8,207 bases of DNA from CAZYJD01 sp964647785 (GCA_964647785.1 CAZYJD010000084.1:1-8207), one strand, 5' to 3'. Shown: positions 1 to 7,300, counted from the stretch's first letter. The notes: generated by a model from the sequence alone, not told the origin. Numbers and translations: made by a program.

Positions 1-519
1 GTAGGTGTTACCATGCTTTTTGCCGCTTTTACCAGTGCTTATATTGTAAGAAGAGCAGAGGGGAATTGGCTCGAATTTGCCCTTCCTTCTGAATTTATAA
101 TCAGCACGGTTATCGTATTGCTCAGTAGTTTGAGCATGTGGTGGTCGTTCAGAGCTGCGAAAAAGGATGAGCTGAGCCAAACCAAACTTGGCCTTTGGAT
201 CACCCTTTTATTGGGCCTGACATTTGGAGTACTTCAATACCTGGCATGGACAGATATGGTGCAGCAAGAACTTTTCTTCAGCAATCTGGAGGGAAACAAG
301 ATTTCTGCAAGCTTTGTCTACGTTATTTCAGGGATGCACCTTCTGCATATTCTAGGTGGATTGGTATATCTGGGGGCTGTACTGTTCAAAACTTATGGTT
401 TTCAGGTACATAAGAAAAATTTGTTGTCCATAGATTTGTGTAACACATACTGGCACTTCGTAGGCCTTCTATGGGTTTATTTGTATTTATTCCTTTATTT
501 CGCACGTAATATCAGCTAA
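1..519 (+). CDS. Haem-copper (cytochrome c) oxidase subunit III, short paralogue, 5'-truncated
   Basis: Membrane subunit of a proton-pumping terminal oxidase in the cytoplasmic membrane; subunit III packs against the catalytic subunit I. The reading frame is open from base 1. The first ATG, at 13, lies inside a conserved first helix (LFAAFTSAYIVRRAEGNW), so the true start is upstream and the visible 172 residues are a C-terminal part. About five hydrophobic segments are visible. The last two hold the family signatures GMHLLHILGG (residues 111-120 counted from base 1) and YWHFVGLLWVYLYLFLYF (150-167), which match the helix IV and V motifs of CyoC/COX3. At the helix III position where the next gene has WEW it has LAW, so one acidic residue is missing. 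The stop is 2 nt before the next subunit III gene. Tandem subunit III paralogues like this are common in Bacteroidota. The family call is firm; which oxidase it serves cannot be told from the window. Confidence 0.93.
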   Translation, partial: VGVTMLFAAFTSAYIVRRAEGNWLEFALPSEFIISTVIVLLSSLSMWWSFRAAKKDELSQTKLGLWITLLLGLTFGVLQYLAWTDMVQQELFFSNLEGNKISASFVYVISGMHLLHILGGLVYLGAVLFKTYGFQVHKKNLLSIDLCNTYWHFVGLLWVYLYLFLYFARNIS

Positions 520-521
520 TA

Positions 522-1277
522 ATGTCACACGCAGTAAGCACGTCAACAAGCAACATGTGGTCGGGAGGTAAGTCTCCTTTCAAGGTAAGTTATGGGAAGC
601 TCATGATGTGGATTTTCCTCCTTTCAGATGCTTTCACATTTTCATCCCTGCTCATCGCATACGGAGTATTGCGTTTCAGCTTTAGCGGAAATGTGGATAC
701 CCCCTGGCCTTTGCCGGATATGGTATTCAACCACTTTCCCTTTGCCGGACATACGCATCTTCCATTGTTCTTTGTGAGTTTGATGACTTTTATCCTCATT
801 TTCAGTTCGGTGACCATGGTACTTGCCGTTGAAGCCGGCCATAGAAAATCCAAAGGAGAAGTTGCCAAATATATGCTTTACACCATCATTGGAGGATTTG
901 CTTTTCTTGGATGCCAGGCTTGGGAATGGGCACAATTCATCGGAGATGGAGCACGCCTATTTAAGAATAACTTCGCACTCACAACTGAGGGAATGGAATA
1001 TGCCATGTCTTTGAAGTTGTTTGATCACTATCATTGGGAGGAAGGTTTCCGCATGGCTGGTGCACCTCCATTTAGCGCCCTTTTCTTTATCGTTACAGGT
1101 TTCCATGGGTTTCACGTATTCAGTGGGGTGGTTCTAAATGTGGTTATTTACCTCAATGTGCTGAAAGGAACCTATGAAAAAAGAGGCCACTATGAAATGG
1201 TTGAAAAAGTTGGCTTGTATTGGCACTTTGTAGACCTGGTTTGGGTTTTTGTATTTACATTCTTCTATCTGATTTAA
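522..1277 (+). CDS. ctaE: Cytochrome c oxidase subunit III (CyoC/CtaE-like), full length
   Basis: Second subunit III of the terminal oxidase, 251 residues, with the usual five CyoC-type membrane helices. Helix I reads WIFLLSDAFTFSSLLIAY (residues 30-47), closely resembling the SD-containing first helix of E. coli CyoC. Helix II is around 80-103 and helix III around 117-140, with Q132 and E135. Helix IV contains GFHGFHVFSG (193-202) and helix V YWHFVDLVWVFVFTFFYLI (233-251). Compared with E. coli CyoC it carries two extra loops: about residues 53-80 after helix I, and about 143-182 between helices III and IV, the latter rich in His and acidic residues (LFDHYHWEEGF). Longer loops are usual in Bacteroidota homologues. 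The ATG follows the stop of the upstream paralogue by 2 nt, and subunit IV begins 14 nt downstream, so the three genes are one operon. No convincing Shine-Dalgarno sequence precedes the start. Confidence 0.95.
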   Translation: MSHAVSTSTSNMWSGGKSPFKVSYGKLMMWIFLLSDAFTFSSLLIAYGVLRFSFSGNVDTPWPLPDMVFNHFPFAGHTHLPLFFVSLMTFILIFSSVTMVLAVEAGHRKSKGEVAKYMLYTIIGGFAFLGCQAWEWAQFIGDGARLFKNNFALTTEGMEYAMSLKLFDHYHWEEGFRMAGAPPFSALFFIVTGFHGFHVFSGVVLNVVIYLNVLKGTYEKRGHYEMVEKVGLYWHFVDLVWVFVFTFFYLI

Positions 1278-1291
1278 AAGTTTAATCGATC

Positions 1292-1654
1292 ATGAATCAC
1301 ACCGTTAGCAACAGCACAGAAAATTACGATCCAACCACCTGGGTGCCAGAACCCGAAAATCATGGCACCAAGGATCTCTGGAAGGTATTCATCTACCTCT
1401 CAGTAATTACCGTGATCGATATCATCATTTATTTCGTTTGGCAGCCTGAACTGGGGTCACTGCTTCACTTGTTCAAGAACCTCACTTTTGTGATCCTTGG
1501 TTTGGTGAAGGCCTTTTATATCGTAGGAACCTTCATGCACTTGAAGTACGAAAAAATGAATTTGATACTCACCATCGTTCTGCCCATTTTCTTCATCATC
1601 TTTTTCATCATATGGATGTTGTATGAAGGAAATGCATGGGGAATGCTGAACTAA
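1292..1654 (+). CDS. Cytochrome c oxidase subunit IV (prokaryotic COX4/CyoD-like)
   Basis: Small accessory membrane subunit of the terminal oxidase, 120 residues. A polar N-terminal tail of about 30 residues is followed by three predicted helices (about 31-50, 63-83 and 90-111). The conserved family signature KAFYIVGTFMHLKYE lies at residues 73-87 at the end of helix II. In CyoD-type subunits this small chain sits beside subunits I and III and is thought to stabilise them; it binds no cofactor. Its position directly after two subunit III genes is the standard order in Bacteroidota. A strong intrinsic terminator starts 21 nt after the stop, so this is the last gene of the structural oxidase operon. 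The assignment rests on the signature, length, topology and context. Confidence 0.92.
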   Translation: MNHTVSNSTENYDPTTWVPEPENHGTKDLWKVFIYLSVITVIDIIIYFVWQPELGSLLHLFKNLTFVILGLVKAFYIVGTFMHLKYEKMNLILTIVLPIFFIIFFIIWMLYEGNAWGMLN

Positions 1655-1675
1655 TTAAAAGTAATTATTGTTTAT

Positions 1676-1709
1676 AAAGACAGCCATCTTAATGAGATGG
1701 CTGTTTTTG
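1676..1709 (+). terminator. Rho-independent terminator after the oxidase structural genes
   Basis: A perfect 10-bp inverted repeat, ACAGCCATCT (1680-1689) and AGATGGCTGT (1695-1704), encloses the 5-nt loop TAATG. A T-run covers 1704-1708. Flanking A residues at 1676-1678 can pair with Ts of that run, with a G-U pair between them and the main stem, so the structure could also act weakly on the other strand. It lies in the 79-nt gap between the subunit IV and SCO genes and separates the structural subunits from the assembly genes. Confidence 0.88.
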
Positions 1710-1733
1710 TGATAGGCTTACGCAACAGTATAA

Positions 1734-2384
1734 ATGAATAAGAAAAGAGGCATAGCAATACTGGTAATTTTACTGGTGATTCCGGTCTTGTGGGTTTTGA
1801 TTTGGAAGAAGGGCACTTATACCTACGAGAAATTGCCGGTTTTGGGTGAAATAGGACTCACAGGAGATACCCTTCCTTTTGTTATTTCAGATTTTTCATT
1901 CATTGACCAAAATGGAGATACCATTTCTTATGAATCACTGGAGGATAAAGTATATGTGGCAAATTTCTTCTTTACCTCTTGCCCTGATGTTTGCCCCAAA
2001 ATGAACACCAATCTTAGTATTGTGGTTGATAAGTTTCAGAGCAATCCTTCAGTGGTCTTTATTTCGCACACGGTAGATCCGGAAACAGATTCTGTGGCTG
2101 TTCTTCAGGATTATGCCAGAAGGTTCAAGGCAGATGCCACCAAGTGGCATTTCGTTACCGGTGAAAAGTCGGTCATTTATGATAAAGCACTGCACGACTA
2201 TCGTGTGAATGCTGTAACAGGTGATGAGCCCGTTAATTTTATCCACTCTGAGAAATTGGTGCTGATTGATAAAGATAAGCGCATCAGAGGATATTATGAC
2301 GGTTTGGATTTCAATGAGGTAAAGGAACTCATGGATGCCATTAAGATACTTTTAAAAGAATATGCAGATGAAGTGGATCAGTGA
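1734..2384 (+). CDS. SCO1/SenC-family copper chaperone for cytochrome oxidase assembly
   Basis: Thioredoxin-fold protein that delivers copper to, or reduces the cysteines of, the CuA site of cytochrome c oxidase subunit II. It has 216 residues. The N terminus has a single hydrophobic anchor (about residues 6-24) after a KKR cluster, placing the soluble domain in the periplasm. The copper ligands are complete: the CxxxC motif in TSCPDVCPKM (C83 and C87) and the distal histidine in FIHSEKLVLID (H171). VSFISHTVDPE-type strand residues, here VVFISHTVDPE, are at 107-117. The only usable start is ATG 1734; no later Met precedes the anchor. It lies 25 nt after the upstream terminator and overlaps the DUF420 gene by 23 nt, so translation of the two is probably coupled. 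No Bacteroidota-type promoter could be placed in the gap before it. Confidence 0.94.
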   Translation: MNKKRGIAILVILLVIPVLWVLIWKKGTYTYEKLPVLGEIGLTGDTLPFVISDFSFIDQNGDTISYESLEDKVYVANFFFTSCPDVCPKMNTNLSIVVDKFQSNPSVVFISHTVDPETDSVAVLQDYARRFKADATKWHFVTGEKSVIYDKALHDYRVNAVTGDEPVNFIHSEKLVLIDKDKRIRGYYDGLDFNEVKELMDAIKILLKEYADEVDQ

Positions 2385-2916
2385 TCTTAGTGTTAAGAAA
2401 GCAAAAAGAATAACCTACATTCTTTCGGTTGTTATTTTTCTAGCAGTGCTTGTACTCAACAGAAGGGTATTGCCCGGCCCGGAGGTATTGCCTTCATGGA
2501 CGTATCAATTGCCGGCATTGAATGCCTTTTTAAATGGAAGTTGTTTTGTGTTGCTACTCATTTCACTTTACATGATAAAGAATGGCCGGATACAGCTGCA
2601 CAAGAGGCTTAATCTCAGCGCACTGGCACTCTCAGCTTTATTTCTAGTTTCGTATGTCATTTTCCATTTTCTGGCCAATGAAACGCCTTATGGTGGAGAG
2701 GGAAGCCTCAAAATAGCTTATTACATTCTTTTGATTACGCACATTCTGGCGGCGGCAGTTGTTTTTCCAATGATTTTGTTGTCTTTCTTTTACGGCTTGC
2801 GAGATATGCGCGCTGAACATAGAAAGATGGTGCGATTTGCTTACCCACTTTGGCTATATGTTACCTTAACCGGCGTGCTGGTGTACCTCATGATTTCGCC
2901 CTATTATCCAGTATGA
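2362..2916 (+). CDS. DUF420 membrane protein (CtaM/YozB-like oxidase assembly factor)
   Basis: Integral membrane protein of 184 residues with five predicted helices (about 16-32, 52-72, 85-105, 119-144 and 158-178). It matches DUF420 by the LPALNAFLNG segment (50-59), the QLHKRLN loop (78-84) and histidines at H80, H102, H127 and H153. The DUF420 protein CtaM of Staphylococcus aureus is required for function of an aa3-type terminal oxidase, and Bacillus YozB belongs to the same family. The biochemical role is not settled here. The gene starts inside the SCO gene; ATG 2362 and ATG 2368 (MKWISDLS) are both possible, and neither has a clear ribosome binding site. Its stop overlaps the FkbM start as ATGA (2913-2916). 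Position next to SCO supports a role in oxidase maturation; that it works on the oxidase encoded upstream is inference. Confidence 0.88.
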   Translation: MQMKWISDLSVKKAKRITYILSVVIFLAVLVLNRRVLPGPEVLPSWTYQLPALNAFLNGSCFVLLLISLYMIKNGRIQLHKRLNLSALALSALFLVSYVIFHFLANETPYGGEGSLKIAYYILLITHILAAAVVFPMILLSFFYGLRDMRAEHRKMVRFAYPLWLYVTLTGVLVYLMISPYYPV

Positions 2917-3650
2917 GTAAGTTGAAACTATTGGTGCAGCGTGTTTTGCAGTTATTGCTGGGCTACAGGTTGTACTTATTTGTGTTCAGCAACTTCAAAA
3001 TACAGACCCTCAAGCTCGACCAGAACGAGAAAGACTTTTTTCATTTTTTGGATATTCTGCCTGCGGATGGGCATTTACTTGATGTGGGTGCCAATATTGG
3101 TATCATGACTTTTTACATGAGCCGTTTTACATCCGGTCAGGTTTTGTCGGTGGAGCCTGAGCCTACAAACCTCAAAGTACTTAAAAGCATTTGCACCTTC
3201 CATCGTTTAAACAACGTGGAAGTGGTCGGTCATGCAGTGGGAGCGGAAAATGGGGCCTTAAAAATGATTTTACCAGTGGTCGGAAAGGTTAGAAAACAAG
3301 GTCTTAGTCATGTGAAGGATGAACAGATTACTTCTTTTAATGAAGGAAATGAATTTGAAGTTGAAGTTCTTAAAATTGATGAATTACCATTCGTAACCAA
3401 ACATACAATTGCAGGAATAAAGCTGGATGTTGAAAATTATGAATATCGCGCTTTGTTGGGGGCCAGAGCATTGATTCAAAGAGACCGCCCCATCGTTTAT
3501 ACTGAACTTTGGGATAATCAGAATCGTCGTGATTGTTTTGACTTAATGCGATCTATGGGCTATGATGTGAAGGTTTGGAATGGCACTGCCTTGTGTGCAT
3601 TTGAAGCTGACCAACATCATACACAAAACTTTTTCTTCATGCCATCTTGA
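2913..3650 (+). CDS. FkbM-family SAM-dependent methyltransferase
   Basis: Predicted class I methyltransferase of 245 residues that would transfer a methyl group from S-adenosylmethionine, usually to a hydroxyl of a sugar, polyketide or other small molecule. Visible motifs are the SAM-binding loop LLDVGANIGIMT (residues 55-66), the acidic VEPEP (80-84) at the end of strand 2, IKLDVENYE (169-177), equivalent to the family's IKxDVEGxE, and RPIVYTELW (192-200). The start chosen is ATG 2913, overlapping the DUF420 stop as ATGA. The frame is open further upstream to a TTG at 2850, but that would put the N terminus inside the DUF420 gene and adds nothing conserved. No signal peptide or clear membrane anchor is seen, although residues 11-26 are hydrophobic. 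Its neighbours are oxidase assembly genes, so the substrate cannot be deduced. FkbM genes are more usual in polysaccharide or secondary-metabolite clusters. Confidence 0.88.
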   Translation: MSKLKLLVQRVLQLLLGYRLYLFVFSNFKIQTLKLDQNEKDFFHFLDILPADGHLLDVGANIGIMTFYMSRFTSGQVLSVEPEPTNLKVLKSICTFHRLNNVEVVGHAVGAENGALKMILPVVGKVRKQGLSHVKDEQITSFNEGNEFEVEVLKIDELPFVTKHTIAGIKLDVENYEYRALLGARALIQRDRPIVYTELWDNQNRRDCFDLMRSMGYDVKVWNGTALCAFEADQHHTQNFFFMPS

Positions 3651-3662
3651 TCCATAACTTTG
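3632..3662 (+). promoter_or_regulatory. Bacteroidota-type promoter, near-leaderless, for the CPMC/DUF983 pair
   Basis: TAACTTTG at 3655-3662 matches the Bacteroidota -7 consensus TAnnTTTG exactly. A TTTC at 3632-3635, one base off the -33 TTTG element, lies 19 nt upstream, within the usual spacing. The box ends only 4 nt before the ATG at 3667, so the transcript would begin at or within a few bases of the start codon and carry almost no leader. The -33 half lies inside the end of the FkbM coding region. The start site itself is inferred, not seen. Confidence 0.6.
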
Positions 3663-3666
3663 TACC

Positions 3667-3897
3667 ATGAAACGCATTTCAGCCATAGCCTTTCTCATTC
3701 TATTTCTGAGCACTGCACCAGTATCTAAGGCACAGTGCCCCATGTGCAGAAGCGCAGTAGAATCTGCCATGAAGGATGAAGGAAACTCCAAGGGACTCGG
3801 TCTCAACGATGGTATACTTTACCTTTTGGCGGTTCCTTATTTGGCGGCAGCAGTTGTGGGAAGTGTTTGGTGGGCCAAAAGAAGACGCCAATCTTGA
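3667..3897 (+). CDS. Small exported membrane protein with CPMC motif, function unknown
   Basis: A 76-residue protein. Residues 1-22 form a signal peptide (basic MKR, hydrophobic core, SKA cleavage site), so the mature chain would begin at Q23 and expose the CPMC motif (C24 and C27) almost at its N terminus in the periplasm. A short polar stretch RSAVESAMKDEGN follows. One membrane helix (about 49-69) ends in KRRR, which places the C terminus in the cytoplasm. It is not a lipoprotein, because the residue before C24 is Gln and no lipobox is present. I recognise a recurrent Bacteroidota small protein of this architecture (Cys-x-Met-Cys-Arg near the mature N terminus), often near oxidase or DUF420 genes, but no characterised function is known to me. 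Copper or haem handling is a plausible inference from the CxMC motif and context. It lies 16 nt after FkbM behind its own promoter and 2 nt before DUF983. Confidence 0.85.
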   Translation: MKRISAIAFLILFLSTAPVSKAQCPMCRSAVESAMKDEGNSKGLGLNDGILYLLAVPYLAAAVVGSVWWAKRRRQS

Positions 3898-3899
3898 GC

Positions 3900-4322
3900 A
3901 TGGAACAATACCCCAACCGTTTTAATGCTTTTGTCCGTGCAAGATGTCCTCAATGCCATGAGGGGAAACTTTTTAGCCATGGTCCTTTTCATCCATTAAA
4001 GTTCAATGAAACGGTATCACACTGTCCTGTTTGTGGGGTGAAAATTGAACCGGAGCCCGGCTTTTTTTGGGGCGCCATGTATTTCAGTTATGCCCTGGTC
4101 GTAGGGCTGGTATTATTTCTCGGAATCGTGATGTTTTCCATTTACGATGACCCTCCTCTAGACATTTTGCTTGGAGTGGTTCTAGGAACACTCATATTAT
4201 TGTTGCCCCTTATCTTCAGGCTTTCAAGGCTGTTGATGATCTATATCACAGCACCCTATCGCAGGTTCAATCCTGAGTTGTATCGCAGTCTATTGGCGGA
4301 AGGGAAAATTGAAAAAAAATAA
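3900..4322 (+). CDS. DUF983 family membrane protein with cytoplasmic zinc ribbon
   Basis: A 140-residue protein with two CxxC pairs, CPQC (C16 and C19) and CPVC (C42 and C45), forming a probable zinc-ribbon-like site. The family signature EPEPGFFWGAMYFSYA (residues 50-65) and two membrane helices (about 60-80 and 87-107) follow, then a basic C-terminal tail (RRFNPELYRSLL). This matches DUF983 in length and order. In alphaproteobacteria DUF983 genes often lie between the subunit III and SURF1 genes of cytochrome oxidase operons, so a link with oxidase biogenesis recurs across phyla, though the function is not established. ATG 3900 is chosen: it is 2 nt after the preceding stop and gives the usual family length. 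The frame extends to a TTG at 3867 inside the neighbouring gene, adding only an unconserved tail. The gene ends 13 nt before the stop of the convergent repeat protein. Confidence 0.9.
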   Translation: MEQYPNRFNAFVRARCPQCHEGKLFSHGPFHPLKFNETVSHCPVCGVKIEPEPGFFWGAMYFSYALVVGLVLFLGIVMFSIYDDPPLDILLGVVLGTLILLLPLIFRLSRLLMIYITAPYRRFNPELYRSLLAEGKIEKK

Positions 4323-4328
4323 TTTTTT
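4312..4328. terminator. Possible A/T-only bidirectional terminator between convergent genes
   Basis: Eight As at 4312-4319 are followed by TAA and six Ts at 4323-4328. Six A-T pairs can form around the 3-nt loop. The element overlaps the DUF983 stop codon and lies in the 13-nt gap between two convergent stops, so it reads similarly on both strands. A stem without G-C pairs is weak, and the low-complexity tract may be only coincidence. No better terminator is visible for either gene. Confidence 0.3.
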
Positions 4329-4335
4329 ACTTGCT

Positions 4336-7300
4336 TTAGCGTATCAAAGTGAGTGAACCACTGAGGTGCGTTTCTCTCAGTTTGTGATCATACAGCGTAA
4401 CCTGGTAGGCGTATAGGCCAGGTGGCACAGCCTTTCCTTTGTAGGTGCCATCCCAAAATGCTTGGCCAATCTCAGTATCAAATATCAATTCTCCCCAACG
4501 ATTATAGATGCGCATGCGGTAACTATGGATACCTCGGCCCACTGGAGCAAAAAGATCATTCAGCCCATCGCCATTGGGTGAAAAGGCATCTGGCATGTAG
4601 CGGGTGTTGTAAAAATCAACCATCAAACTTCTTTGGGCCGTATCAAAGCAGCCAAATTCACTGCGTACTTGCTGCAAAATGAGATAGGTTCCACTGTCGG
4701 CATATTCATAATTGAATGATGCCTCATTGCTCAAACTGCCATCTCCCATAAAATACAACCAGTTGCTCGCACCTGTGCTTTCATCCCACAATTGTATGGC
4801 GGGATTCACAATATTTACGCGTTCGGGGTTTATTCTGAAACCGGCAATTGGCAAAGGATGCACTTGTATGGTGCTGTCATATAGATAGGTACAACCATCG
4901 GGGTAAGTCAGGCTCAGTTGAATGAGCATGCTTCCATAGTCATTAAAACTCAATCTGATTTTTTCTTGATCTTCAAATGTTTGTCCATCTCCAAGCGACC
5001 AATCAAAAAGGTGGTTGCCATTTCTGTAATAATCTGCCTTTGCAATTAATTCTGCTTCGGTTTTTTCACAAAAGGTATCCGATACAATGCGCAGTTTTGG
5101 TTTGGGAAAGGTTGAAATCTGCTTGGTCATACTGTCCCTGCATCCAAATGAGTTCTCAACCTGCAACACCAACTGATGTGAGCCGGTATTGTTAAAGCGA
5201 AGGGTGTCAGGAAATGGGAAACTCCATGTGCGCCCGTTTTCGTCCCGTAAAATATTGCTAACAATGCTTCCACTACCTGCAGTGCTTTGCTCGGTTAACA
5301 ATACCACATGGTCGTCACAAGGATTGTTCAGATCAAAATCAGGTATCGGAAGTGCGTGAACTTCAACAGAAAAACTGTCTGCTGCTTCACAGCCATTCAA
5401 ATCCAAATTAACAAGCTTGATGGTGATTTTTCCTGCGGTGGATGGCGCCAAGCTGTAATTAGAGTTATTACCCACACTATCACCTGCTAGCATCCATCTT
5501 CTAAATAGGGTGCCCGCAGGCTTGAATTGATCCGCGAATTGCACGGTTTCTCCCAAGCAGATGTCTGTTGCCGCAATTTTCGGAACCGGCAGCGGGTAAA
5601 CCCTGTAGGTTTTCTCCATGCTATCCGAACAACTGTTCCCTGAACGGACCAATAATTTTACAACGTGCACACCTGAATCCGTTGGGATACTCCAGAAACT
5701 ATCTGCCGCATTTGCTTGTCCATTCACAAGCCATGAAACATCTTGTATGCCCCCCATGGAAACGCTTGAGGTGCTCACCAAATGCACACTGTCGCCCAAA
5801 CAAATATCATTCAGCTTGAATTGCGGAATGGGAAGGTCGTAAACCCGTATGAGTGCAGAATCTTTTCCAGAGCATCCTTTGTCATTCAATACTCCCAACT
5901 CCAACACATACTTTCCAGTGTCTGAATAGGTAACCGACCCGTGACGCCCGTAATAGCTTTGACCATTGCCCAATTTCCAATTGAAAGAAGTCAGGCCAAA
6001 ACCAAATGAGTCAGCTGATGCGTTCAAAGCGATATCGGACCCCAGACAAATGCCTGTATCTCTTATTACGGGCATTGGGGGAGGATGGAATATCACCAAG
6101 GCTGTATCGGCATTGCTACAGCCTTTATCACTCATTCCTTTGACAACAATTTTCAGGCTGTCGCGATTCGGTTTGCTGATGGTGAGCGTTGGTGCCGAGT
6201 AATAGTTCATATCCATCAACCATTCATAATCACTTAACATATTTCCGCTCGAAACGGAAGCAGTAGGGATCATTTGAATGCTATCACCTGCACAAGCGAA
6301 GGTGTCCTTCAGCACCACTGTAGGTAGCCCGAATACCTGCATGGTGTCAATAAATACATCGGTGCAGTTGTTGGTGTCTCTAATGAAAAGTCGAACAGGA
6401 TATTTTCCTTCAGCCAGATAAGAATGGCTTAAGCCAAAGCCATTGATTGAAAATGATCCATCGCCAAAATCCCAGTACAATGAATCCACATCTGCATCAA
6501 ATTGGGTAATGCTGTCGCGTATGAGAAGCTCATCTTTCTCGCAGCCACTTGATTTAAAGAAATAGGCTTCTGGAGGGCGCACCACTTCCACCAGGGTGCT
6601 GGCGGTACTTGTACACCCGAGATAGTCCGTAACGCTCAGGGTATAAAGGGTCGTGGTGTCTGGCCATGCCTGTGATTTACTCAAATTGGGATATTTCAAA
6701 CTATCCGTGGGACTCCACTGATAACGGAAGGAGCCTGATCCGCCCTGCGGAGGAGAGCCGATGACCACATAATTTCCTTTGCACAACTTCTCATAGTTGG
6801 GCATATTGAGTTCAATGCCCGGTTTCACACTGAGAACGATGGTGTCTTTTGAACTACAACCATTTCGATAAGAAGTGAGTATATAAGAGAAATCTTTGAC
6901 TCCCTTCTCTGTATAGCGTATGGTCATTAAGCTGCTCGATTGATCTGGCTTGGCTATGCCGGTAGAGGGGCTCCAGCTATATCGATAGGCGGCACTTTGA
7001 TTAATCCCTATCAGCACACTATCTCCTGAACACATGCTGGTGTCTTTTCCTGCATTCTTTAAGGAGATGTATGGAATATTGGCGATGAAGGGTTCGCAAA
7101 CGCAGTTCAAACTGTCAATGATCAGTTTCAGGCGACAAATGGAGGTGTCAGGGGCAAAAAATGATAGATTCCGGTTGTAGGCAACCCCTTTTTGCATTTG
7201 AAACTTCAATGTATCTGTGCCATAATGAGGTTCGCCTGCATCCCAATGGCGGTTTTGATTCACATCATCAAATACTTTGACATAAAAGTAGTTGAGACTA

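Noticed and set aside
13..15. ATG as the true start of the first subunit III gene
   Set aside because: It lies in the middle of the conserved first helix and the frame is open to base 1, so the gene is truncated at its 5' end.
431..438. TAGATTTG, matching the TAnnTTTG promoter box
   Set aside because: It lies inside the first subunit III coding region with no properly spaced -33 element, and the next gene follows its neighbour by 2 nt. Chance match.
642..935. Minus-strand open frames opposite the second subunit III gene
   Set aside because: They are shadows of a well-conserved gene and their translations show no recognisable domain or membrane pattern.
1706..1736. TTTG and TATAAATG with 19-nt spacing as a promoter for SCO
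   Set aside because: The -7 element matches only four of the six fixed positions and overlaps the ATG at 1734, so the transcript would begin inside the coding region; no later start codon precedes the membrane anchor.
3733..3750. Lipoprotein signal in the CPMC protein
   Set aside because: The residues before C24 are SKAQ, not a lipobox; SKA fits an ordinary signal peptidase I site.
4612..7047. Direct DNA repeats or a CRISPR-like array in the right half
   Set aside because: The periodicity of about 240-250 nt comes from diverged protein modules; no exact repeated units with unique spacers were seen.
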